Assembly: GCF_000760595.1 (NCBI RefSeq) | Contig: NZ_BBNM01000001.1 | Span: forward strand, 248,001-312,000 | Direction: 5' to 3' | DNA length: 64,000 nt | Origin: Acinetobacter soli | GTDB taxonomy: Bacteria; Pseudomonadota; Gammaproteobacteria; Pseudomonadales; Moraxellaceae | Part shown: one piece after another, positions 8,680-15,831 of the stretch | How positions within the stretch are numbered: the stretch's first letter is position 1 | Layout of the letters: every line of letters begins with the position of its first letter | Made by a program: the position numbers and the translations under genes | The notes under the pieces: model-generated | Database searches by the model: none | The model's input: the letters and a program-made list of their open reading frames with translations, nothing else | What the model was told of the DNA's origin: nothing

Positions 8680-9045
8680 TTCCTTAGTCTCACTTTTAAG
8701 ACAACTGACCCAGATGACAATTCCAATCATTCCTGAAAGGAATTTTTTATTCCTTTAATTCAAAGCAATTTTTAGACCATTTTATATACAGATTTTAAAA
8801 ATTTCTTTGAATGAAAGTGTTCATCTTTACGCTTCCTTTCCAACAGCTAAAAATGGATATTAAGTTCAATGGAGTTTTCATTGTTTTGTTTTTTAAATAT
8901 TTTTATTTAAAATAAAACTTAGCCAAACCAATACCAATTTCAGGTTTAGCCTTAGAAAATCCATTTTCTGACATTAATCCCTTTCTTTAATTTACTTGAA
9001 TAATCAAGTAAATTTACGACATCAAAATCATCCTGATTTGACTCA
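8680..9045. other. 366-base AT-rich gap between tgnC and the permease gene
   Basis: No coding frame was found. It holds two perfect hairpins: AATTTACTTGA/TCAAGTAAATT (8989-8999 and 9004-9014, loop ATAA), 32 bases past the tgnC stop, and AAAGGAAT/ATTCCTTT (8736-8743 and 8749-8756), about 57 bases before the permease start. The first may end the tgnC transcript, although a T-tract is absent. The region probably contains the permease promoter. A half-site ATACCA occurs at 8931 but no full operator palindrome. Confidence 0.5.
8989..9014. repeat. Perfect 11-bp inverted repeat downstream of tgnC
   Basis: Stem arms 8989-8999 and 9004-9014 with a four-base ATAA loop. It lies at the 3' end of the tgnD-A-B-C transcript. 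No T-tract follows on either strand, so it may be a processing or stability hairpin rather than an intrinsic terminator. Confidence 0.55.
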
Positions 9046-10512
9046 CTACCTCATAACAAAAGGATCATCAATTGGCTGATCTGACATTCGAAGCCAGACA
9101 GTTTTTGTGGTGGTGTATTCAAGTGCAGCACTCAAACCACCTTCACGACCGTGGCCTGATAGTCCATAACCACCAAACGGTGCCAGTGGTGAAACAACCC
9201 GATAGGTATTGAGCCATACAATCCCCGCACGAATGGCACGGGTCATACGATGCGCCCGATTTAGATTGCTAGTGAACACACCAGACGCCAGCCCGTAAGG
9301 CGTACTGTTGGCTTTTTGAATCGCTTCTGCTTCTGTAATGAACGTATCGACCGATAGCACCGGACCGAACAGTTCGGTATGAATACTTTGTGCATCGGGC
9401 ACGCCAGTACAATCCAGAATCGTCGGCGGATAGTAATACCCCGCTCCTGCGCACACTTGACCACCCGTGATCAGTTTTGCACCTTGTTCAATTGAGCGCT
9501 GCACCACTTGCTGAATCTTTTCACGTTGCTTGAGCGTGCACAGTGGGCCGTATTCGGTTTGCATATCATCGGGTAAACCCATCTTGATACGTTGTACACG
9601 TTCGGATAAACGCTGCAAAAATTCATCTTTGATACTTGCTTCAATCAAAAGACGCGAACCCGCCACGCAGCTTTGGCCTGTTGCAGCAAAAATTGCTGCA
9701 ATCTGTGCATTTAAGGCGCTATTCATATCTGTATCTGCAAATACGATAAACGGAGATTTACCCCCGAGTTCCAGTGAAACCTTTGCCAGATTTTCTGCAC
9801 TATTACGGACAATGTGTTTGGCTGTTTCTGGGCCACCAGTAAATGCAATATGGGCCACTTTAGGATGTGCACTTAATACAGCACCACATTCTGGCCCAAA
9901 ACCAGTAATTACATTCACCACACCAGCAGGAAAACCAGCCTCATCAATCAATTTAGCAAATTCGAGTAAGGGTGCCGGTGCCTCTTCAGAGGCTTTTAAT
10001 ATAACTGTACAACCTGCCGCAAGCGCTGGTCCGAGTTTAACCGCAGACAAAAACAATTGACTGTTCCACGGGACAATCGCAGCAACCACACCCACTGGCT
10101 CACGTACAAGCCATGCCTGCATATCGGGTTTATCGACAGGAATCAAACTGCCTTCGAGTTTATCTGCCAGCCCTGCATAATAGCGATAGTACTCTGCTAC
10201 GTAAGCAATCTGGCTGGAGGTTTCACGAATAATCTTGCCGGTATCTGTGGTTTCTAAAGCAGCAAGTCGTGGCGCCGCCTGTTCGACCAGGTCGGCAAGT
10301 TTATAAAGTAACTTGCCGCGCTGGGTGGCCGTCAACCCCGCCCAACTGGCGTTATAAAATGCTTGTTCGGCTGCATCTACCGCACGATTGACTTCATCTG
10401 TTCGTGCTTCTGGCATTTTTGCCCAGATTTCACCTGTAGCCGGATTGATGCTGTCAAATTGCGCAGCACCATTCTCAAACTGACCGTTAATATACAGCTG
10501 AAATTTTTGCAT
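9046..10512 (-). CDS. tgnC: MFMB dehydrogenase TgnC (aldehyde dehydrogenase family)
   Basis: A 488-residue aldehyde dehydrogenase with catalytic Glu248 (VSLELGG) and Cys282 (GQSCVAG), counted from MQKFQLY. In the A. baylyi pathway TgnC oxidises the hydroxy-butyrolactone ring-opening product MFMB to (E)-2-((N-methylformamido)methylene)succinate. The start at MQKF (10512) is preferred because family members begin near here; an upstream ATG at 10557 would add 15 residues. Both overlap the end of tgnB, so the genes are translationally coupled. The assignment rests on family, cluster order and the match to the published cluster layout. Confidence 0.83.
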   Translation of the reverse strand: MQKFQLYINGQFENGAAQFDSINPATGEIWAKMPEARTDEVNRAVDAAEQAFYNASWAGLTATQRGKLLYKLADLVEQAAPRLAALETTDTGKIIRETSSQIAYVAEYYRYYAGLADKLEGSLIPVDKPDMQAWLVREPVGVVAAIVPWNSQLFLSAVKLGPALAAGCTVILKASEEAPAPLLEFAKLIDEAGFPAGVVNVITGFGPECGAVLSAHPKVAHIAFTGGPETAKHIVRNSAENLAKVSLELGGKSPFIVFADTDMNSALNAQIAAIFAATGQSCVAGSRLLIEASIKDEFLQRLSERVQRIKMGLPDDMQTEYGPLCTLKQREKIQQVVQRSIEQGAKLITGGQVCAGAGYYYPPTILDCTGVPDAQSIHTELFGPVLSVDTFITEAEAIQKANSTPYGLASGVFTSNLNRAHRMTRAIRAGIVWLNTYRVVSPLAPFGGYGLSGHGREGGLSAALEYTTTKTVWLRMSDQPIDDPFVMR

Positions 10513-11569
10513 GACGGCGATCCAGTTTTGATTCAGAAAATGCGGGCATAACTTCATTAATCATACGTTCGAGAGAGGCTTTTTTACGTTCAAAACTCAT
10601 TCCGGTATCAATCCAGAATGAATACTCGTCGTATCCCATAGCTTCATACGCTTTTAAACGCTCAATCACTTCTTGTGCCTGACCAATGACATTATTTTTA
10701 CGCATCGCTTCAGGTGTATAAAAAGGATGCGCTGCAATTTCTTCATCTGATAATGGTGCAATCAGACCTTGATTGATTTCACGTTCATTTTTAAACCATG
10801 CACCGAAATAGTTGTAGAACACGTTCATCTCATTAGCCGCAAGCTGCGCATCTTCTTCACTATCGGCCACATAAGTATGGCGTAGCAACATGATTTCAGG
10901 GCGTGCAATATCCTGAAACTTTTCACAGGCGCTATTGAAATGTCCCATTAACTTTTCGACTTCTTCGTCGCCCTGATGAAGCGGAGTTACCTGTACGTTA
11001 CAGCCATTTTGTACAGCAAATTCATGACTATTTGGATCACGTGCTGCCACCCAAATTGGAGGATAAGGTTGCTGTAGTGGCTGAGGTGCCGATGTGGTTT
11101 TTGGAAACTGCCAAAACTCACCGTGATGTTCATAATCCCCTTTCCATAGGTTTTTAACGGCGGGAATCATTTCGCGTAAACGCTGACCAGCACTCCATGC
11201 ATCCATACCGGGTACCATACGCTCGTATTCAAAAGAGTACGCACCACGGGCAATCCCGATATCCAGACGGCCATTGCAAATAATGTCGGTCATAGCCGCT
11301 TCGCCAGCCAATTTGATCGGATGCCAAAACGGTGCCACTACGGTACCAGTTCCCAAACGTACATTTTGGGTTTTGTTAGCTAAGTCGGCCAGATTCAAAA
11401 ACGGATTCGGCGCAATGGTGAAATTCATGGCATGATGCTCACCCGTCCAGATTGCGTGCATACCACCACGGTCGGCAATCTGACACAACTCAATCATTTC
11501 ATCATAAAGCTGTTTTTGTGTTTGCTGATCCGAGACACGTTCCATGTGTACAAATAGTGAAAAACGCAT
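10487..11569 (-). CDS. tgnB: Trigonelline monooxygenase, oxygenase component TgnB (LLM family)
   Basis: A 360-residue luciferase-like monooxygenase. The TIM-barrel pattern is clear: RFSLFVHMERVSD at the N-terminus, AIWTGEHHAMNF, RLGTGTVVAPFWHP and RLDIGIARGAY. It uses reduced flavin supplied by TgnA, whose stop lies two bases before this start. In the known pathway it cleaves the C5-C6 bond of N-methylnicotinate directly, without prior ring hydroxylation. The length is normal for the family and no key region is broken. The closest alternative would be an alkanal monooxygenase-like enzyme, but the complete cluster around it makes the trigonelline role likely. Confidence 0.87.
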   Translation of the reverse strand: MRFSLFVHMERVSDQQTQKQLYDEMIELCQIADRGGMHAIWTGEHHAMNFTIAPNPFLNLADLANKTQNVRLGTGTVVAPFWHPIKLAGEAAMTDIICNGRLDIGIARGAYSFEYERMVPGMDAWSAGQRLREMIPAVKNLWKGDYEHHGEFWQFPKTTSAPQPLQQPYPPIWVAARDPNSHEFAVQNGCNVQVTPLHQGDEEVEKLMGHFNSACEKFQDIARPEIMLLRHTYVADSEEDAQLAANEMNVFYNYFGAWFKNEREINQGLIAPLSDEEIAAHPFYTPEAMRKNNVIGQAQEVIERLKAYEAMGYDEYSFWIDTGMSFERKKASLERMINEVMPAFSESKLDRRHAKISAVY

Positions 11570-11571
11570 GG

Positions 11572-12504
11572 TTAAACTCCCTCTTTAACAATTTGACGAA
11601 CTGTGCCACTGGTATGATTACCGTAATAAACACCATAGGTTTTCAGATAATTTTCTTTGCGATAACGCATCAGCATGCTTTGTAAAGCACTGTCGACGAA
11701 CGTGAGTTTTTCAAGGTCATTTAAATCGACAAACTGACCTCTATGCGCAGTCGCTACAGGGGTATTACACAAGAATGCAATGTATTGCTGCTGAGTGGTG
11801 ATATCGTCATACACAGAATAGATAAAGCTGGGTGATGCCTCTGGCTGATAGGTTGCAAAGATCTTTTCCAAGGCTTTTTCTGCACCGTCTTTTTCGACCA
11901 TCAAATGCGGCAAGGCCCATTTATGATCGGCTGTCTGTTCGAGCAAGATTTTATTTTCGTGCCCAATCAATGCCATCATCATGACTTTCATGCTTGAAAT
12001 GACATCTGTAGAGGATTTGGCTGGCGTGAAATAGGCACCGCGATAGTAGCCAAGACCTGCAAAACCCGCCGAAGCAAAATTTTCTACTTTACCAATGAGT
12101 ATGGCATGGTCACCTGCATCGACCACCTGATAGGTGGTACAGTCGAACCAAGCACTGACGCCGTCAATTAATGGATTTTGATATTCACTTTTTGTCCAAG
12201 CTAAATGAGCAAATCGATCATCGCTTGGGCGGGCAAAGGTATTAGATACATCTTTTTGTTCTTCTGCCAAAATATTAATGGCAAAGTGTGATGCATCTGC
12301 AAAGTTATGATAATTGCTTGATGTCTTGGCAATGCTGACTAAAAGCAAAGCTGGGTCCAAAGACACCGAAGCAAAAGAGTTTGCGGTAAAACCAAGCGGC
12401 GTCCCGTCATCTTTACACGTGGTCACGACCGTCACGCCTGTCATAAATGATCCAAAGGCATCGCGTAGCTCACGTATTTTATTCACTGCATCCATTTCGC
12501 TCAT
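11572..12504 (-). CDS. tgnA: Trigonelline monooxygenase, flavin reductase component TgnA with Nudix-like C-terminus
   Basis: A 310-residue protein in two parts. Residues about 10-165 are a flavin-reductase-like split barrel (FGSFMTGVTVVTT, LGFTANSFASVSLDP, FAINILAEEQ) that supplies reduced FMN to TgnB. Residues about 170-290 look like a Nudix fold: the strand pattern MKVMMMALIGHENKILLEQ followed by KWALPHL. The canonical Nudix box GX5EX7REUXEEXGU is not intact (VEKDGAEKALEKIF), so hydrolase activity is doubtful. Stand-alone reductases are about 160-190 residues, so this is a fusion. It is in the operon after tgnD, 29 bases away. Confidence 0.86.
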   Translation of the reverse strand: MSEMDAVNKIRELRDAFGSFMTGVTVVTTCKDDGTPLGFTANSFASVSLDPALLLVSIAKTSSNYHNFADASHFAINILAEEQKDVSNTFARPSDDRFAHLAWTKSEYQNPLIDGVSAWFDCTTYQVVDAGDHAILIGKVENFASAGFAGLGYYRGAYFTPAKSSTDVISSMKVMMMALIGHENKILLEQTADHKWALPHLMVEKDGAEKALEKIFATYQPEASPSFIYSVYDDITTQQQYIAFLCNTPVATAHRGQFVDLNDLEKLTFVDSALQSMLMRYRKENYLKTYGVYYGNHTSGTVRQIVKEGV

Positions 12505-12533
12505 TTCAATACTCCTTCAATCTCTGAAACAAA

Positions 12534-13325
12534 TTAGGGGGCTGTTTCCAACCACGCTTGCATCGCTTGATTGACTTTCTCAGGTGCGGTGAGATTCACC
12601 ATATGCCGTTCGTTTTCAATCACAATTGCAGTGCCATGCTTGGCCTGATTTGCCATTTGTATAGTCATTTCTGCGGTTGAGTTTGGATCATCTGTTCCAG
12701 TTAATACCAGTGCTGGACATTGGATATCCGCCCAGCCATCTGCATACACCAAGTCCCCTTGTGCAAAAGCACGATAGGCGGTGGTATATCCAGACATATT
12801 CACGTTTTCAAGCCACGATTTAACCCGTTCGGATGCGGTCTTTTCAATTTCGCTTTGGCCAAACCAGCGCTGCAAAGGTGTATCGATATCCAGATGACCT
12901 TGTTTGAGCGCTTCGGCTCGCTGAATCACAGCTTCTCGAGCCGCGTCGGTACGCTTATACACGCCATTGAGTACTGCCATGCGCTTTACTAGATCTGGTC
13001 GGGTCACACTTACACCTGTAGTGATGAGTGACCCCATCGAATGTCCCGCCAGATTGACAGGCCCCAGATTTAATGCACAAATACACTCAATGGCCCAGTC
13101 TACAAAATCTTGTAGCTGTGCATCTGCTGCAAGTGCAGTACTCTGACCATGCCCTGGCATATCCAGAGAAACAACATGATAATGCTTTGAAAAATAATCA
13201 ATTTGTGGATACCATGCCTCGGCCTGCATTCCTACACCGTGAATGAGAACCAGCGGTTCTCCTTCACCTTGCTCAAAATAATGAGCGGTACGATTATTTG
13301 ACAGCTGCAGGGTTTTTGAGATCAT
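12534..13325 (-). CDS. tgnD: MFMS hydrolase TgnD (alpha/beta hydrolase)
   Basis: A 263-residue alpha/beta hydrolase. The oxyanion segment LVLIHGVGM, nucleophile Ser96 in GHSMG, acid Asp212 or Asp213 in GTDDPNS, and His241 in ERHMV form the expected triad. In the characterised pathway this enzyme splits (E)-2-((N-methylformamido)methylene)succinate into succinate semialdehyde, methylamine, formate and CO2. Its start lies inside the end of the DUF1185 gene (32-base overlap), so translation is probably coupled. The assignment depends on the cluster; the fold alone would only say hydrolase. Confidence 0.83.
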   Translation of the reverse strand: MISKTLQLSNNRTAHYFEQGEGEPLVLIHGVGMQAEAWYPQIDYFSKHYHVVSLDMPGHGQSTALAADAQLQDFVDWAIECICALNLGPVNLAGHSMGSLITTGVSVTRPDLVKRMAVLNGVYKRTDAAREAVIQRAEALKQGHLDIDTPLQRWFGQSEIEKTASERVKSWLENVNMSGYTTAYRAFAQGDLVYADGWADIQCPALVLTGTDDPNSTAEMTIQMANQAKHGTAIVIENERHMVNLTAPEKVNQAMQAWLETAP

Positions 13326-13896
13326 GGCCTAACTCTTCTAAATCTTTATAACGATCACCAATCCGGTGATGTGGGCGACCTGCGGTTGAGGCTGCAATCA
13401 CCACCACCAGTTCATCTGCAGCGGGTGCATCGGCAATCGCGAATTGAACTGTCAAATAATGTGAACGGCGACCTTCATCATTTTTGTCCATCATCGGCAC
13501 TAAAATCGGCGCATTTGCTGGGCCACGTGTATTGTTAAATGCCAAATAAGATTTCGCACCCACAGCGCTGCGGTAAGTATTACCAAAGTGCAAGGTATGA
13601 ATGAGTGCAGAAGCATGTTCGAGCTCACCATCGAGCCCGACAACAGCAGATTTACCAAATGCCTCGACGGCTTCACCAGAACCAACTTCATCAATAATCA
13701 TCTTGGTTAAATGCTTGCTCAACTCTGGCGCAATGCGACGGATTTCTGGTGCAAGATCTTCGACATATCCCTGTCCAGCCCATGGATTTTTAAGTACCGC
13801 AGCAGCAGCCACCATCTTTAATGGTGTTGGCGCTTCTTTGCCACCATCCACATAAATTGTTTCTACGTGCAGTACTGTTTTTCGGATTAGGCTCAC
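13294..13896 (-). CDS. DUF1185 'amino acid synthesis' family protein, first gene of the tgn operon
   Basis: A 200-residue protein of the DUF1185 family, named for amino acid synthesis but without an established reaction. It starts with GTG, preceded by GGGAGG at good spacing. It has blocks such as KNPWAGQGYVEDL and GRPHHRIGDRYKD. It is the first gene of the divergent operon facing the GntR gene. One protein of the published trigonelline system is described as a conserved hypothetical protein that assists the last step; this is one of three candidates here, with the DUF1330 and CMD-like proteins. No function is claimed beyond that. Confidence 0.75.
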   Translation of the reverse strand: MSLIRKTVLHVETIYVDGGKEAPTPLKMVAAAAVLKNPWAGQGYVEDLAPEIRRIAPELSKHLTKMIIDEVGSGEAVEAFGKSAVVGLDGELEHASALIHTLHFGNTYRSAVGAKSYLAFNNTRGPANAPILVPMMDKNDEGRRSHYLTVQFAIADAPAADELVVVIAASTAGRPHHRIGDRYKDLEELGHDLKNPAAVK

Positions 13897-13938
13897 GGAT
13901 TTTCCTCCCTTGTTTTACATCAATATAAAACACAATAT

Positions 13939-13952
13939 TATGGTATACAATA
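13939..13952. promoter_or_regulatory. Operator candidate between the GntR gene and the DUF1185-tgnDABC operon
   Basis: TATGGTATACAATA is a 14-base palindrome with one mismatched pair. Its core matches the perfect palindrome at 6027-6038. It sits 43 bases before the DUF1185 start and 90 bases before the GntR ATG, where one protein could control both directions. Confidence 0.6.
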
Positions 13953-14041
13953 GTACAGACTACTCAAGTACCGTTTTTTTTGCTAATATTGATACCTATA
14001 AATGTAACCAAAAATTACACAAATAAATTTTGAGTGAGTGT

Positions 14042-14722
14042 ATGACTTTGAATCTAAAAATCGAGCATCCCCCTATTACGTTGAGGGAAATGGCACTAAC
14101 CAATCTGCGTAATGCCATCATTACAGGCTATTTCCCAGCAGGAAAACGTCTGGTTGAGCGAGTATTATGTGAAGAATTAGGCGTGAGCCGCACGGTGGTA
14201 CGTGAAGCGATTCGTTATTTGGAAGCAGAAGGATTGGTAGAAACCCTACCCAATAAAGGCCCGATTGTATCGGTATTAAACTGGCATGTTGCGCAGCAGA
14301 TCTATGATATCCGTTTATTACTCGAACAAAGTGCCGTAGTTGACTGTACTAAAAAGCTTGACGAGCAAGGTAGTCAGAAACTTCAAAGCCATCTACAAAA
14401 GCTACATGATGCATTTGAAGATGGAAAAATGCAGGATTTACTCAGTGTTTCTAGAGATCTGTATCGTTTTATTTTTGAAATTGCCAATCATGATATTGCT
14501 TGGGAAGTAGTTGAACGCCTCAACGGAAGAATCAGCCGTTTACGTGCCATGACCATTAATTCCCCCCATCGTGCGGTGTCGGGTTACGAACGTATTTGTA
14601 CGATTGTCGAGGCAATTTTAATGAAAGATGCCGATGCAGCCAAAGCAGCCGTTGCTGCACATTTGCATGAGGCATCGACAATCGCCAAGCAAATTCTTGA
14701 AAAACAAACACAGGAACAATAA
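14042..14722 (+). CDS. GntR-family (FCD) regulator of the tgn cluster
   Basis: A 226-residue regulator. Residues about 15-75 form the winged helix-turn-helix (ERVLCEELGVSRTVVREAIRY) and about 85-215 an all-helical FCD effector domain with the metal/ligand His pattern (HLQKLHDAF, AAVAAHLHEA). An in-frame TTG at 14030 is possible; the ATG at 14042 is preferred. It is divergent from the DUF1185-tgnDABC operon, and TNGTATACNA palindromes occur next to it and before tgnE, so it probably represses both units until trigonelline or an intermediate binds. Confidence 0.87.
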   Translation: MTLNLKIEHPPITLREMALTNLRNAIITGYFPAGKRLVERVLCEELGVSRTVVREAIRYLEAEGLVETLPNKGPIVSVLNWHVAQQIYDIRLLLEQSAVVDCTKKLDEQGSQKLQSHLQKLHDAFEDGKMQDLLSVSRDLYRFIFEIANHDIAWEVVERLNGRISRLRAMTINSPHRAVSGYERICTIVEAILMKDADAAKAAVAAHLHEASTIAKQILEKQTQEQ

Positions 14723-14738
14723 ATCAAAGGGATTAAAT

Positions 14739-15032
14739 ATGAGTGCTTACTGGATCGCACATGTCACCATTCATGATATGCAGCAATATCAGGAATATAT
14801 GAAACTTGCGCCGGCTGCCTTTGAAAAATACGGTGCAAAATTCTTAGCGCGTGGGGGTGAATCTGTTTGTTTAGAAGGACAGGCTTATCAGCGTCATGTC
14901 ATTATTGAGTTTTCAGATCTGGCGACTGCACAACAATGTTATGACTCAGAAGAATATAAACAGGCGCGTTTAGCGCGTGAAAGATGTGCAGATGTGATGA
15001 TTAGCTTCGTAGAAGGCTTGCCAACAAGCTAA
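14739..15032 (+). CDS. DUF1330 dimeric alpha/beta-barrel protein
   Basis: A 97-residue protein starting at MSAYWIAHVT, with AAAGGG about eight bases upstream. DUF1330 proteins are small ferredoxin-like folds that dimerise. Typical blocks are visible: YQEYMKLAPAAFEKYGAKFLARGG, then VIIEFSDLATAQQCYDSEEYK. It follows the GntR gene by 16 bases and is probably cotranscribed with it. No enzymatic role is established for the family; the context suggests an accessory of trigonelline or formamide intermediates. It converges on the sox operon. Confidence 0.8.
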   Translation: MSAYWIAHVTIHDMQQYQEYMKLAPAAFEKYGAKFLARGGESVCLEGQAYQRHVIIEFSDLATAQQCYDSEEYKQARLARERCADVMISFVEGLPTS

Positions 15033-15053
15033 GACAAAACCCAAATACTCCTT

Positions 15054-15089
15054 AAAAAAAGGACAAATACATTGGGCAGATATTTGTCC
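15054..15089 (-). terminator. Rho-independent terminator of the sox operon
   Basis: Stem GGACAAATA/TATTTGTCC (15061-15069 and 15081-15089, loop 11 bases). On the minus strand it is followed by seven T (A-run 15054-15060). It lies about 70 bases past the soxG stop. Confidence 0.75.
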
Positions 15090-15104
15090 AAAAACGAGTC
15101 GATC

Positions 15105-15138
15105 GCGTTCATCATTTTAATGGGGAAGTGATGAACGC
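15105..15138. repeat. Perfect 10-bp inverted repeat between the sox and GntR units
   Basis: GCGTTCATCA at 15105-15114 and TGATGAACGC at 15129-15138 with a 14-base loop. It lies between the soxG stop and the terminator hairpin. It may form a second 3' hairpin on the sox transcript; no T-tract is next to it. Confidence 0.45.
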
Positions 15139-15157
15139 TTGCAATGATCTTCCCGCA

Positions 15158-15829
15158 TTACAATAACACATTGATTCCAGATATTTTTCCATCAAATTCC
15201 TGTATCGCATCTTGCAAAACATCCCACAAGTAGAGTGCTGCCGCACGATCACACAGAATATTAAACTTATGCGTATTTGGATCACTAACATTTACCACTA
15301 TTGCATTGATTCGTGCGACGGATGTCTGTGCAATCTGACCCACCTGAAATACATCAAGTCGCATATCCACAGCACATAACTTTGCCATGACCTCGGCTAC
15401 AGGCGCGCCAGATAACTGAATCCATGCATGGCTATCTTGGCGTGGCAGTAAATAATTGGCACACTCATCCATTTGCCAACCTTGCTCCAACTGGCTCACG
15501 CGCTCACCAAAATCCTGAAGCGACCCAAGTACACAATATTCAGTCAAAGATAAACGAAGTACCCAGCATCCATCTTCTTGCTGTATGGCCTGATTCGGTT
15601 GCTGTGGTAATTGAAATCCATAACTGCTCAAGTAGGCAGCGGCATCTTGTCCTCTAAACCCCACACGGGATAGATTGGTTAAATCTACAATACTGCACTG
15701 GGCTATCGTTTTTTCATCGGAAAAAGATTGGTCCTTAAGAAAGCGTTTTCCCAAACCAAAGCTTTGATATGCAACTTGAGATCCACCTATTTCAATAGGA
15801 CTACGTTCTGCCTGATAAAGTGATTGCAT
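15158..15829 (-). CDS. soxG: Sarcosine oxidase-type complex, gamma subunit
   Basis: A 223-residue protein similar to the gamma subunit of heterotetrameric sarcosine oxidases, a GcvT-like (aminomethyltransferase) fold without its own flavin. Visible blocks include VDLTNLSRVGFRGQDAAAYL and LLPRQDSHAWIQLSG. It is the last gene of purU-folD-soxB-D-A-G and is separated from soxA by two bases. The subunit is thought to help assemble the folate-side chamber. The N-methyl substrate of the complex is not fixed by sequence. Confidence 0.85.
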   Translation of the reverse strand: MQSLYQAERSPIEIGGSQVAYQSFGLGKRFLKDQSFSDEKTIAQCSIVDLTNLSRVGFRGQDAAAYLSSYGFQLPQQPNQAIQQEDGCWVLRLSLTEYCVLGSLQDFGERVSQLEQGWQMDECANYLLPRQDSHAWIQLSGAPVAEVMAKLCAVDMRLDVFQVGQIAQTSVARINAIVVNVSDPNTHKFNILCDRAAALYLWDVLQDAIQEFDGKISGINVLL

Positions 15830-15831
15830 GG

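Noticed and set aside
9530-10060. A 176-residue plus-strand frame inside tgnC
   Set aside because: Antisense to a well-supported aldehyde dehydrogenase, with no family pattern.
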